A stretch of 18,054 bases of DNA, taken from positions 1-18,054 of the forward strand of contig MU400963.1 in assembly GCA_022578965.1 (NCBI GenBank), in the 5' to 3' direction. A model generated the notes under the pieces. That model made no database searches and was not told the DNA's origin. It saw nothing but the letters and a program-made list of their open reading frames with translations. Shown here piece after piece: positions 1-9,484 of the stretch. A program made the translations under genes and the position numbers. This DNA is from Xylaria sp. FL1777. Lineage: Eukaryota > Ascomycota > Sordariomycetes > Xylariales > Xylariaceae. Each line of letters begins with the position of its first letter. The stretch's first letter is position 1.

Positions 1-149
1 TATATTTAATGTTTTATTATATTTTAATTTATATATTAAATGTTATTAATATATATAAATAATAATATAAAATCTTTTATTTTTTATAATTATATTAAGG
101 TTTTTAAAATAATAATAATAATTTATAATTTACTCTTTAGTATAAATAC

Positions 150-416
150 TAGCCTAATATATACTAATACTAGCCTAGTATATTCTAGGCTAGTATTAGT
201 CCGGAAAAAAAAATACTAGGCTAGTATAAACTAATACTAGGCTAGTATTAGTCCAGGAAAAAAAATACTAGGCTAGTACGGACTAATACTAAGCTAGTAT
301 TAGTCCGGGAAAAAAAATACTAGGCTAATATAAATTAATACTAAGCTAGTATAATACTAGGCTAGTTTAGACTAGCTTAGTATTAGTATTAGTTCATATT
401 AGCTTAGTACGGACTA
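150..416. repeat. 52-bp palindromic tandem array
   Basis: A short array built from permutations of the words ctaggctag and tactaggctagtattagtcc, interrupted by runs of seven to nine A. The word tattagtcc recurs at 194, 246 and 298, giving a period of 52 bp for two to three good units. More degenerate pieces lie on both sides (150-190 and 345-416). CC, GG and CCGG are kept here although they are almost absent from the flanking DNA, so the array has escaped most of the hypermutation or arrived later. It codes for nothing I can see. It could be a minisatellite, the end of an unrecognised element, or a fold-back element. Confidence 0.75.
163..200. repeat. perfect 16-bp inverted repeat (hairpin)
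   Basis: Positions 163-178 (actaatactagcctag) are the exact reverse complement of 185-200 (ctaggctagtattagt), separated by the 6-nt loop tatatt. Both arms match the words that make up the 52-bp repeat, so the whole array can fold in many registers. The perfect pairing survives in DNA where C and G are otherwise heavily eroded. Confidence 0.8.
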
Positions 417-420
417 ATTA

Positions 421-2217
421 TTAACCTTGGCTATAATATAACTTTTAGCACTTTAAATATTTTAAGTATTAAAAAATATAATAGTTTACTTTATTTTTTT
501 AGCTATTATATTATAAAGCGCTTTAAAAAATAATAACTAATAAAAGCTAAAGCAATAGTTTTTTTTTTTTTTACTTTTTGTTTTTTTACTAATTATTTTA
601 TTTTTTATTTTTGCTAATTATATAAGTTTATATAACTAAGTTATAATATATAAACCTATTTTTTTTTGCTTAAAATTAAGCGTATTTTTTATAGCTTTTT
701 TTTTATTAGTTTTATATTTGTTAGTTTTATAGCAGCTAGTTTATTAGTACTTTTTTTACTATTATGCTAAAAATATAAATTTTTATTTTATTTTAACGTT
801 TTTTAAATAGCTAAGCAGCTTAGTTTTAGTATAAATTATTATTGCTTTTTTTAAAAAATATATAAAAACAAAAAAAACAAAAATAAAAACTATTTATTAG
901 TTTTAATTACTTAAGTTTATTTTATTGCATTAATGCTTACATATAAGTTTTTTTACTTTTAATTGTTTTATTATTTTTATTTAAAACTAAATAGCTTTTT
1001 TTGCTTTTAGTTTAAATTATTTAATACTTAATAAAAACTTTAAAACTGCTAAAAAGTAAAAAACATTATTATTATACTTTAAAAAGTTATTAGTTTATAT
1101 TTTATATGCTTAAACTATTAATAATAATTTAAAGCTATTATTTAGCAATAATAAGCATTTAATAAAATAATAAATGTTTAAATAAAAGTTAAAGCAGGCT
1201 TAATAAAAACAAAATTTTACTATAAAAAATTAAGCAGGATTATTTAATTATATAAAGCTAAAAAAATAAAAACTAAAAAAAAAACGAAAGAAAATTTAAC
1301 AATTTAGTATTAATAATTTTTATTTTATATATTTTTAAGTTTTTTATTATAAAAGTTTTATATATTTGCTTTTATAAGTATTATAATTTAACTTTTTATA
1401 TAATAACCAATTTTTTTTTATTTATTACGTTTAAAAAAAAGTTTGCAAGCTATATAATAAAAAAAAATAATTATAAATTATATTAAAAAAAACATTGCTA
1501 TATAAGCAAATTGTTTAATTTTTTTATTTTATTTTATTTTATATAACTTATTTAATTTATTTTTTAGCTATTTTTTTAAATATTTAAGCGTTCTATTAAT
1601 TTTTTAAGCAATACTAAATTATTGCTTACTAATATTATATTTAATAAGCTAAATAATAAAATTAGCTTAAAAAAAACGCTTTAAGTTATGTTTTAACTTA
1701 GTTTTTTTTTTAATTAAGTAAATAAAAATATTTTTAATTAAAACTATTTATTTTTTAAAGTTTTTAAATATAAGATTTTTTTTAATTACTATAATTATTT
1801 TATTAGCTTTAAGATATTTAGTTATATTACTTTTAAATTTATAAAATAAATAGTTTTATAACTAAATAATAAATATATAATTAGTATATATATTAAACTT
1901 TTATTTTAAAATAATATAGCAAAAAAAAAAATAAAGCTTTATATACTTTTTACTTTTAGCTATTATTAATAACTATTTATAATGTTTATAAAATATAGCA
2001 TTTTAAATTGTAAATAGCTATATAAATATAGCTATAAATTAATAAAAATTATAAAAAATCTAATATATATATTTGCTTTAAAAACTGCTTTTAGTTATTT
2101 TTATATATAATAAACAAAATTTTAAATATTATTGCTTTTTTATTTAGCTAAAGCTAGCTTAAATATATTAATTTATATAATATATACAAAAAAAATTATA
2201 ATTAACTTTTTATTAAA
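421..2217. other. AT-rich DNA with no recognisable gene
   Basis: About 1.8 kb of A/T-dominated sequence in which the few remaining C and G lie mostly in GC dinucleotides (agct, tgct, agca). All frames are closed by frequent TAA/TAG. The uneven T-rich and A-rich stretches suggest one or more mutated transposons. A lysine-rich, weakly open stretch on the plus strand around 1120-1310 could be a coding relic, but I recognise no domain in it. No tRNA, rRNA or host exon is visible. Confidence 0.5.
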
Positions 2218-2231
2218 TATATTTACTACTA
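2218..2231. repeat. target-site duplication, left of SINE copy 1
   Basis: The 14-mer tatatttactacta directly precedes the SINE. It reappears directly after it at 2962-2975 as tatatttactatta, with a single C/T difference of the kind the hypermutation makes. This fixes the element ends and indicates insertion by target-primed reverse transcription. Confidence 0.82.
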
Positions 2232-2961
2232 GGCCTAGTGGCGCAGTGGCATACGCTTGGCTACTTTTTTTAAAGTTGTAGGTTTAAGTTTCGCTCGGTT
2301 TGCAGTTGCTTTGCTTTAAAGCAAAAGTTAGTTTGCTTTTAGCTCGGTTTAAACTGCACGCTTGCTGCACTAAAGGCATAAAAATTAAAAGTTAAATAGC
2401 TAAACTAAAAGTTTAAGAACTTTGCTTTTCTGCTAATGCAACAATATAAATAATTAACTTAGTATATTAGCTATTATAAAAATAAGCAGCTTTAGCTTTT
2501 ACTATTAATGCTATATAAGCATTAGTTTTTTTATATAGCAAACAGCTTATATTTTTAGCGTAATTAGAACTTAAAGCTTACTACTTAGCGCTAAGCAATT
2601 TATAAAAAATATAGCGCTATATAATGCTTAAAACCTACTTAATACTGTATTATTTACAGCTTGCAAAACTTAAAGCTAGCAAAAAGGCGCTTTTATTACT
2701 AATTAACAAAAAACCCTTTTGTTAGCGCGCTAATTTTTATACCTTTGCATTATAAAGCAAAAGCGCTGCTAACTTAGCATACAAAATTTAAAGCAGAGTA
2801 TTATATAAAAAAAGCAGTAAATTAATAAGATTTATAGCAAAACTGTTGCATACTTTGCATGTATAGGTAGTTTTTGCCCCAAAAAAAGTTTTTATTTGTA
2901 TAAAGTTTTACCAAATAGCTACTAGCATAGCTAATAAGCCGTTTATTCAAGTAATACAAAT
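2232..2961 (+). mobile_element. tRNA-derived SINE, copy 1 (730 bp)
   Basis: A non-autonomous short interspersed element transcribed by RNA polymerase III and moved by LINE enzymes in trans. It starts exactly where a tRNA would: a 7-nt acceptor-like strand (ggcctag), then an A box at 2239-2250 and a B box at 2281-2291. D-stem pairing (gcgc with acgc, one base decayed) is visible. The acceptor partner after the T arm (tcggttt) mostly pairs if C-to-T decay is allowed. The roughly 650-bp body has no coding frame and includes a perfect palindrome at 2310-2325 (tttgctttaaagcaaa). The 3' end is gtaatacaaat, not poly(A). A second copy at 5411-6140 matches end to end with mostly transition differences. 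Overall plan and size resemble long fungal SINEs such as the Blumeria repeats, but I cannot assign a named family. This copy is the less mutated of the two. Confidence 0.8.
2239..2291 (+). promoter_or_regulatory. Pol III internal promoter (A and B boxes), SINE copy 1
   Basis: The A box at 2239-2250 reads tggcgcagtggc, matching the tRNA pattern TRGCNNAGTGG. The B box at 2281-2291 reads ggtttaagttt, which is GGTTCAAGTCC with its pyrimidine-flanked C bases turned to T. Start-to-start spacing is 42 nt, normal for a tRNA-type promoter and identical in the second copy. The decayed B box is probably inactive now. Confidence 0.7.
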
Positions 2962-2975
2962 TATATTTACTATTA
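2962..2975. repeat. target-site duplication, right of SINE copy 1
   Basis: The sequence tatatttactatta pairs with the copy at 2218-2231 (13 of 14 identical, the one difference C/T) and marks the 3' end of the SINE. Confidence 0.82.
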
Positions 2976-3985
2976 ATATTATTACTAAAAATTTTAATTT
3001 TTAAATAGTTTAATGCTTAGTTATATAAAATAAAAAAAGTTAGCTAAATAAAAAAAACAAAATCTAAAAAAAAAAAAATACATATATTTTGCTATTTATT
3101 AATAAACTTAACTTTTTAAATATTATAAATATAATTATTTATTAATTAAGCAGTATTAATTTTTTAAATATTAATAAATTGCTATAATGCTTTTTAATAA
3201 TTTAAAGCTTTATTAATAATATAAAAGCTTTTTTTTGCATATTTAAATAAGCAAGCGTTAATTATACTAGCTAAAAATAAAAACTTTATAATAAAAGCAT
3301 AAATTAAATAGTTTAAAAACTTAAGCATTAAAATAAAAAGTTATAAAAAAAGTTTAAGCTTTAAAACTACTTAAAAAAAAACAAGTTAAAAAAAAAACAA
3401 GCTTTTTTTTATATTTATTAAAGCTTAAATTATTTATTTTATTATTAATTATAATAAATGTTTTAAAAAAATAAGTTATAAATATATTAAAAAAAAGTTA
3501 AAAAATAATTATTTAACTAATTAAAACTACTTTATTTACTTTTTTTTTAATTAATATTAATATAAACATATAAAAAATAATTATTATAAAAACATTTAAT
3601 AATTAATGATTTATTTTAATAATAAAATAATTAATTAATAAATTAAAAATAATATAATAAGTTTATAAAAAAAAAATATATTAGTTTAAAGCTATATATT
3701 TTAGCTTTTTTTTTATTATATTTTTTTATTAAACTTTTTATTTATATTTAACTTTGTTATTTTATTTATTTAATAAGTTTTAACTTTTTATATTTAATAT
3801 AAATATTTTTAGCATTTATATTTAAAAATCTTTATAATTATTAAAAAATAATAACTTAAATTAACAATTAAAAATATTAAATTATATATAATAAGTAATA
3901 TTAATATTAATATTTATATTTTATATTTTTTATATAATATTATTTACTTTTGCGCTTTTAATTTATATTAGAATTTTTAACTTAC
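2976..3985. other. AT-rich DNA with no recognisable gene
   Basis: About 1 kb of heavily degraded DNA between SINE copy 1 and the LINE. It contains many poly(A) and poly(T) runs, TAA/TAG in every frame, and C/G confined mostly to GC dinucleotides. I see no repeat shared with the rest of the window and no RNA gene. It is the pre-insertion target DNA of both neighbours and may itself be older transposon debris. Confidence 0.5.
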
Positions 3986-4001
3986 TTATACTTTTTATTT
4001 A
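3986..4001. repeat. target-site duplication, 3' side of LINE
   Basis: The 16-mer ttatactttttattta is repeated without a mismatch at 9880-9895. The two copies bracket the LINE and the bases outside them differ, which defines the insertion at both ends. Confidence 0.9.
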
Positions 4002-4020
4002 TTATTATTATTATTAATAA
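4002..4020 (-). repeat. (TAA)n 3' tail of the LINE
   Basis: On the minus strand the element ends in five to six TAA-type units (plus strand attattattattattaataa) abutting the target-site duplication. Short microsatellite tails in place of poly(A) occur in I/Tad-type LINEs, and this supports the minus-strand orientation and a complete 3' end. Confidence 0.7.
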
Positions 4021-4332
4021 TTTGCTGTGTTGCTTTGTAGCGTAGTTTTTTTACTTGTGTACTTATAGGTAAAACTATATAAAAAGCCGGATAAAAACCT
4101 TATGTAATAATGTTTATGCTACTACTTTGAAGTTTTTTTACTTTATAATAACTGGTTTTTATTAACTAGCTTATTAAACAAAAAGTAATGGTTAAAAGGC
4201 AGAAAGACTTTTTTTAAAGCTTTTAAATTTTTTGCTTTTTTAGGAAGCATACAAAAACTTTTTTTTTGTTTTTAGAACTTTTAGAAAGGCGCTTTTGCTT
4301 TTTCTGCTGGTTTTTTTTTTATTTTTTGCTTC

Positions 4333-4357
4333 TTTTTTTTTTTTTTTTTTTTTTTTT
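4333..4357. repeat. 25-nt poly(T) run
   Basis: An unbroken run of 25 T on the plus strand, or poly(A) in the LINE coding strand. It falls in the C-terminal part of ORF2, not at the element's 3' end. In frame it reads as lysines next to E and K residues. The likeliest origin is a Glu-rich stretch (GAA/GAG) flattened to AAA by G-to-A change at GpA, since GpA is the most depleted context here. Replication slippage is the alternative. Confidence 0.6.
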
Positions 4358-5396
4358 ATTTTAACTGCTTTATTATATATTGCTATTCTATTAATAGTAA
4401 ATAGTTACTTTATAATATTATTTATAGCTTTAAGCTTTTTTATAGCTAGTTATAAGTTTTTATTAGTTTATAATAACTTAACTGCAAAGCTTTTTTATAG
4501 CTGCTTTTTTTTGTTTTTTAATAAGTTATAATATAAAATTATATACTAAAAGGTTTTTTTTTTTTTGCATATTTATAAAAAAGCATAAAAAAGCTTAAAA
4601 TTTTTTTTTTATATAAAAACGCTTTTAGTTTTATTTTTTTAGTGCGCATTTGTATTATTATAGCTGCTTTATGTTTTAATAATTTACTATATTTTTTAAA
4701 AGCTTTATTTTTATTAAGCTTTTGTTTAGCTATTATTAAGTAGCTATTATTTGTTTTAGTTTAGCTTTATTTGCTTATTTATTTTTTTTTTAGTGCAATT
4801 TTAAGTTTTTTTTTTTTAATTACTTTTTTTGCTAAAAGTTTAAAGCTAGCATTAAATCTTTTTTAGTTATGCTTTTTTTGTTGCTTATAAGCTTGCTTTT
4901 TATTTAGTTTTTAGCTTTTTAAACTTTTATGTTTTAAATAAAAGTTTTAATTTTTTTTGTTGCTTTTTAAATTAATTTTTTAACTGCTAAGCTTTTTATA
5001 TAATATTTATAAGCTATTGCTTTACTATTAAAATATAAATTAATAAAAAAAATCTTTATTTTAGTTTTTAAATGTTTTATTTTAGTTATTTTAAAAGCTT
5101 TAGTTATATATTTAAAACATTTGTTTTAAGTTGCTATTAATAAGTTAGTAATACTTTTTGCTTTGTTTTTTTTGAAGTTTTTATGTTAAGTTGCTATACT
5201 ATAAGCTAAAATGCTTTGCATTATTATAACATATATTTGCTTTGCTTTTATTATACTGCTATTTTATATAAAGTTTTATAGCTTAATTATTATATATAAT
5301 TAAATGCTTAGTTTTTTTTTAAGCTTTACTAAGTATTTTTTTTATTTTATGTTTTTATTAAACTATACTTTTAAAAATTTTGCGCTATTTTTTAAA

Positions 5397-5410
5397 TATA
5401 TTATTATGTT
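5397..5410. repeat. target-site duplication, left of SINE copy 2
   Basis: The 14-mer tatattattatgtt is repeated exactly at 6141-6154. Both copies are LINE sequence, so the SINE inserted into the LINE. Confidence 0.88.
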
Positions 5411-6140
5411 GGCTTAGTAGCACAGTGGCATACGCTTAGTTACTTTTTTTAAAGTTGTAGGTTTAAGTTTTGCTTGGTTTACAGTTGCTTTGCTTTAAAG
5501 CAAAAGTTAGTTTGCTTTTAGCTTAGTTTAAACTATACGCTTGCTACACTAAAAGTATAAAAATTAAAAATTAAATAGCTAAGCTAAAAGTTTAAGAACT
5601 TTGCTTTTTTGCTAGTGCAGCAATATAAATAATTAACTTAGTATATTAGCTACTATAAAACAAGCAGCTTTAACTTTTGCTACTAATGTTATATAAGCAC
5701 TAGTTTTTTTATGTAGTAAATAGCTTGTATTTTTAGCGTAATTAAAACCTAAAGCTTACTGCTTAACGCTAAGCAATTTATAAAAAATATAGCGCTATAT
5801 AATACTTAAAATCTACTTAATACTATATTGTTTATAGCTTGCAGAACTTAAAGCTAGCAAAAAAGCGCTTTTACTACTAATTAACAAAAGACTTTTTTAT
5901 TAGCGCGCTAATTTTTATACTTTTGCATTATAAAGCAAAAGCACTGCTAACTTAGCGTACAAAATTTAAAGCAAAGTATTATATAAAAAAAGCAGCAAAT
6001 TAATAAAATCTATAGTAAAACTGTTACATACTTTATATATATAAGTGGTTTTTGCTTTAAAAAAGGTTTTTATTTATATAAAGTCTTACTAAATAGCTAC
6101 TAGCATAGCTAATAAGCCATTTATCTAAGTAATACAAATT
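5411..6140 (+). mobile_element. tRNA-derived SINE, copy 2 (730 bp), nested in LINE
   Basis: The second copy of the element at 2232-2961: same start (ggcttag for ggcctag), same A-to-B-box spacing, same 3' end (gtaatacaaatt) and the same overall length. It lies opposite to the coding strand of the LINE it interrupts and has a perfect 14-bp duplication. Differences from copy 1 are mostly C-to-T or G-to-A in this copy, with a minority in the other direction. Both therefore decayed independently from a common parent, this one more heavily. It has no open frame. The matching full length of two copies with unrelated flanks and separate duplications shows this is a genuine mobile family, not a segmental duplication. 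Confidence 0.85.
5418..5470 (+). promoter_or_regulatory. Pol III internal promoter (A and B boxes), SINE copy 2
   Basis: The A box at 5418-5429 reads tagcacagtggc, a good match to TRGCNNAGTGG. The B box at 5460-5470 reads ggtttaagttt, identical to copy 1 and again GGTTCAAGTCC after C-to-T change. Start-to-start spacing is 42 nt. Confidence 0.68.
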
Positions 6141-6154
6141 TATATTATTATGTT
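6141..6154. repeat. target-site duplication, right of SINE copy 2
   Basis: An exact repeat of 5397-5410. Reading the LINE from 6141 straight on to 5396 over a single copy of this 14-mer restores a continuous ORF2 frame. Confidence 0.88.
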
Positions 6155-8599
6155 AAAAAGATGTATTATTTGCATAAATGTTGTTTTATTGCTAAAAAAA
6201 TGTATTAATTTGCTTTTTTGTAGTATAAACTTTATTTTATGTTGTTTTGCTTAGCTTTTATATATTTTTTATACTACTTTTAAAGCTTTATAGTTTTGTT
6301 TTATATTTAGGTTTGCTATAATAAAGTTAATATTATTAGCAAAGCTAATTATTACTAGCTTTTAATATATAGTAAAATTATTATAAAATGTTAAAATATA
6401 TAAAAAAAAAAAAAGAAATAAAAGCAGAAATTCTTAAAAAACTTTAGCTTTTAGCGCTATTAACTAAAATATTGCTTTATTAAAGCAAAAACGCATTATA
6501 TAATTTAATATAAAAAAGTTTATTTATATAACTATTTAAAAAAAAAAGCCTTTTTGTTATAAAATATATATTATTTTTTTTTATTAATAGTATTAAAAGC
6601 TTTTGTAATGTTTAGCTATAGCAAAAATGCTATGTTTTTTTTGCTAATTGTTTTTTTTGCTGTTTTTAATATTAGTTTAATAGCTATGTTTATTGATTTG
6701 TTTTGTTTATTATTTATTTAGTTATTTAGCAAAAGATTTTTTTGCTTAGCTATTTTTGTTATATAGTAGTATAGCTTTTTTTTAGCACTTTTTTTACTAT
6801 ATAAATAAACGCAATAAAGCGTTATTTTTTAGCTGTTTTTTTAGTTTTTTTTAACTTTTTAAGTTTAAATATAATTATTATTTTTGTTTGCTTAAATTGC
6901 ATTAAGTAATATTTTAATAAAAAGCTAGCAATATATAGTATTGCTATTTTTTTTGCTAAAGCAGGTTTATAAGCTTTAAAAAAGCTATTAAGTAATAAAT
7001 TATTTTTTAGCGCTTTTTATAGCGCTAACTTTTATATTAGCAATATTATATTTTTTTTTTGTATTAATATTAATTATAAACTTTTAATAACTATTATAAA
7101 TTAGGTTTTTTTTAAGTATATTAAATAAGTTTGCTAGTAATGCAAAAAAAAAGCATTTTGTTAGTAAAGCTGTTTTTTTTTTAAAAATATTAGTAAAAAA
7201 CAGTTTATTTTTTGTTTGTTTTAGTAGTAAAATTGCAGTAATTTTTAAAGCTAGCTTATAAGCAAACTTTGCTTATTTAGCTAAGCTTTATAATAACTTA
7301 AAATTTTTAAATGTTTTTATAAATGTTTGTTTTTAGCTATGTTTTTATGCTTTTTTTATTTTATTGCTAAAAGCTTTTTTTTTTTTTAAAGCTTGCTATG
7401 TTATTTTAGTTTTTTTGCTTTAAAATTTGTAAGATGCTTGTTTTGCTTTTTTTTTGTTTTAATTACTTTTAAAAATTATTAAAATAATGCTTAGTATTTT
7501 TTTTTATAGTTTTTTTAAGCGTTATTTTATTTGCTATTTTTATTAGTTGCTAAATTAAAAGGTTAAAAATATTATTTAGCTTGCTAAGTATACATAATAT
7601 ATGCATTTTTATAATAATAGCTTTTATTTTTATAGCTATTTTATTTTTATTTAATTTAAGCTAGTTTTATTTTTTTGCTTTTTTTAAGTATTTTTATAAA
7701 GCTATTTTTAAGTTAATTATAATTTTTAGTACTTTATAGTTAAAATTTAGCTACTTTAAGTTTTTTTAATAAGTAGTAATTAAATTACTAAACATTTATA
7801 TTAAGTTTATTATTAAGCTTTTTTATTTATGCTTTATTTTAATTACTTTTTTTTAAAAGATAGCTAGTATAAAATTTTATTATGCAGTAAACTTAAGCAG
7901 TTTATTTGTTTTTTAGCTTTTTTTGCTTTTTAAATTTTATAATAAGTAATAAAAATTAAAGTTGCTTATAAATATATAATGTTTTTTTAGTTTGCTTGCT
8001 TTATATATTTTTTAAATTAAATTATGTTAAACTGTTTTTTTTTAATTTAGTAAATATATTAATTATAAAGTTATTACTAAATTACTACTGCTTATTATAA
8101 TTTTTGCTTAGTTTTTATTAGCGTTTTTTGCTAGTGTTTTTATTGCAATTTTTTTGTTTATATATAGTATAGCTTTGCTTTTTAACTAAATAATTTAGTA
8201 GCTATTACTATTAAAGCAATATATGTTGCTATGTTTATTAATTATTAGCTTTTAAATTATTATATAATTAAAGCTATTGTTTTATAGCATATATATTATA
8301 TTACTTTTAAATTTTGCAATGTTTTAAAAAGCAATATTATATATTATTAAATTAATAGAAATAAGTTTTTGCTTGTATTGCTAGTTTGCTGTTTTTTTAC
8401 TAGTAATTCTTTTTTATTTAGCTTTATAAATGCTAACACTATTAATATTTTTAAATTATTTTTATTTATTTTTTTGCTTATTACTGCTGCTTTTTTAGCA
8501 CTTTAAAAACTTTTAGGTTATAATATATATGCTGCTTTTGCTTTATTTTTTTGTTTAATTTTTTTTCAGCAAGCTTTATTTTATGCTACATGCGCTTTT

Positions 8600-9480
8600 T
8601 TATAATTTATGTATTTTTGCTTTATTTTTTATGTTTTTATTAAGCAGCTTTTTTTACTTTTTTAATGCTTTAAAGCTAAACAATAGCTATATTTTAGGTT
8701 TTTATAGCAATATTTAGTTATATATTTATATTTATAATAATTAAAGCATTATATAACTTTAAGCTTTATAGTAAAAAGTTTGCAGTTAAATAGTTAAGCT
8801 TTTTATAAAAAGCTATTTTTATATATTGTTTTAGTTATTATAATACTGCTTATATGTAATAATATTAACATAAATCTAGCTTTTACGTTTTTAAATAGCA
8901 TTTTTTTATATTTTATAACTTTAAAGTGTTTGCTATATAATAGTTATAATAAGTTTTTGTTTAAATATATTGCTTTAATACGTTTTGCTAAAATGCTTTT
9001 TATTATTAGTGCTGCTTTTTTTTGTTATATTTTTAACCTTTTTTTAAAAGCTTTTATAATTTACTTTTTTTTTTTAGCTTTTTAAAGCATTGCTTTTTTA
9101 AAAGTAATTATTGTATTTTTGCTATATAGCTTTTTAGCAGTAATTATATTATTACTTATAAATGCTATATTTATTGCTTTAATAATATTAACTAGTGTTT
9201 TATTTTTAAAATTGTTAGCTTGTTTTTTAACTTTAATTAGTATTTTTTTGTTTTGCTTAAATAGCATTGCTTTATTATTGTAAGCTAGTTATAAAGCTAT
9301 TATTTATGCTTAGAATTTTAGCATATTTACGTTTAATAAAGTTTATTAAAAAAGCTTTTAAACAGTGTTTTTAATGCTTTTTTGGTTAGCTTTTATAGCA
9401 GCATTTAAGTTATAGCAAGTTATAAATGTATTAAGGTTATTTTTGTTATTAGGCTTTATGCTTTGCTAGCTTTTTTAAGC
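8600..9480 (-). pseudogene. LINE ORF1 (gag-like nucleic-acid-binding protein) relic
   Basis: The first ORF of the LINE would encode the RNA-binding protein that packages element RNA. The clearest part is a 61-codon stretch without stops on the minus strand at 9082-9267, lysine/asparagine rich. It contains a string reading IITAKKLYSKNTIITF, which resembles the conserved (I/V).AR.L.SGD(I/T)..(T/F) segment of Tad-type ORF1 after G-to-A change (SGD read as SKN). Upstream the same frame continues to about 9480 with TAA/TAG stops. It is in a different frame from ORF2, the usual two-ORF plan. I could not find the CCHC knuckles expected nearer the C-terminus, and the 3' limit near 8600 is a guess. 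Homology is plausible but not proven. Confidence 0.55.
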
Positions 9481-9484
9481 TTTT

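Larger units (their letters stand above)
4240..8500 (-). pseudogene. LINE ORF2: reverse transcriptase polyprotein relic
   Basis: This would have encoded the replicase that nicks target DNA and copies element RNA. Reading the minus strand in one frame through TAA/TAG, I recognise the RT palm: a FYN-containing block (around 6375-6390), then SFANN at 6332-6346 where the family has (F/Y)xDD. This is followed by a block like EQNC..L...W..W...H (6250-6310), a KYELIHF-like string read KSKLIHF (near 6200) and an LGVW-like block read LKV* (near 5370). Downstream is QNKC (5117-5128), an LDLYL-like segment, and a QMRT...KAFLYK block (4600-4660). It ends in a Cys/His-poor remnant of the C-terminal zinc-finger-like domain and a lysine-rich tail over poly(T). 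I see no RNase H between RT and the C-terminal domain. The upstream endonuclease (about 6900-8500) is expected but I could not confirm motifs. The 744-bp SINE insertion is a multiple of three, so the frame is the same on both sides. Both ends are approximate. Confidence 0.78.

Noticed and set aside
150..416. CRISPR array.
   Set aside because: The repeats are adjacent, degenerate and palindromic without unique spacers, no cas genes are present, and the context is a fungal genome.
2232..2308. A functional tRNA gene at the SINE head.
   Set aside because: The anticodon arm does not fold convincingly, the B box is decayed, and the same sequence begins a second dispersed copy with target-site duplications.
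4295..4531. Plus-strand open stretch of 78 codons with a hydrophobic, Phe/Leu-rich product.
   Set aside because: It is antisense to the LINE ORF2 C-terminus. The Phe/Leu content comes from poly(T), and the start is a non-ATG codon.
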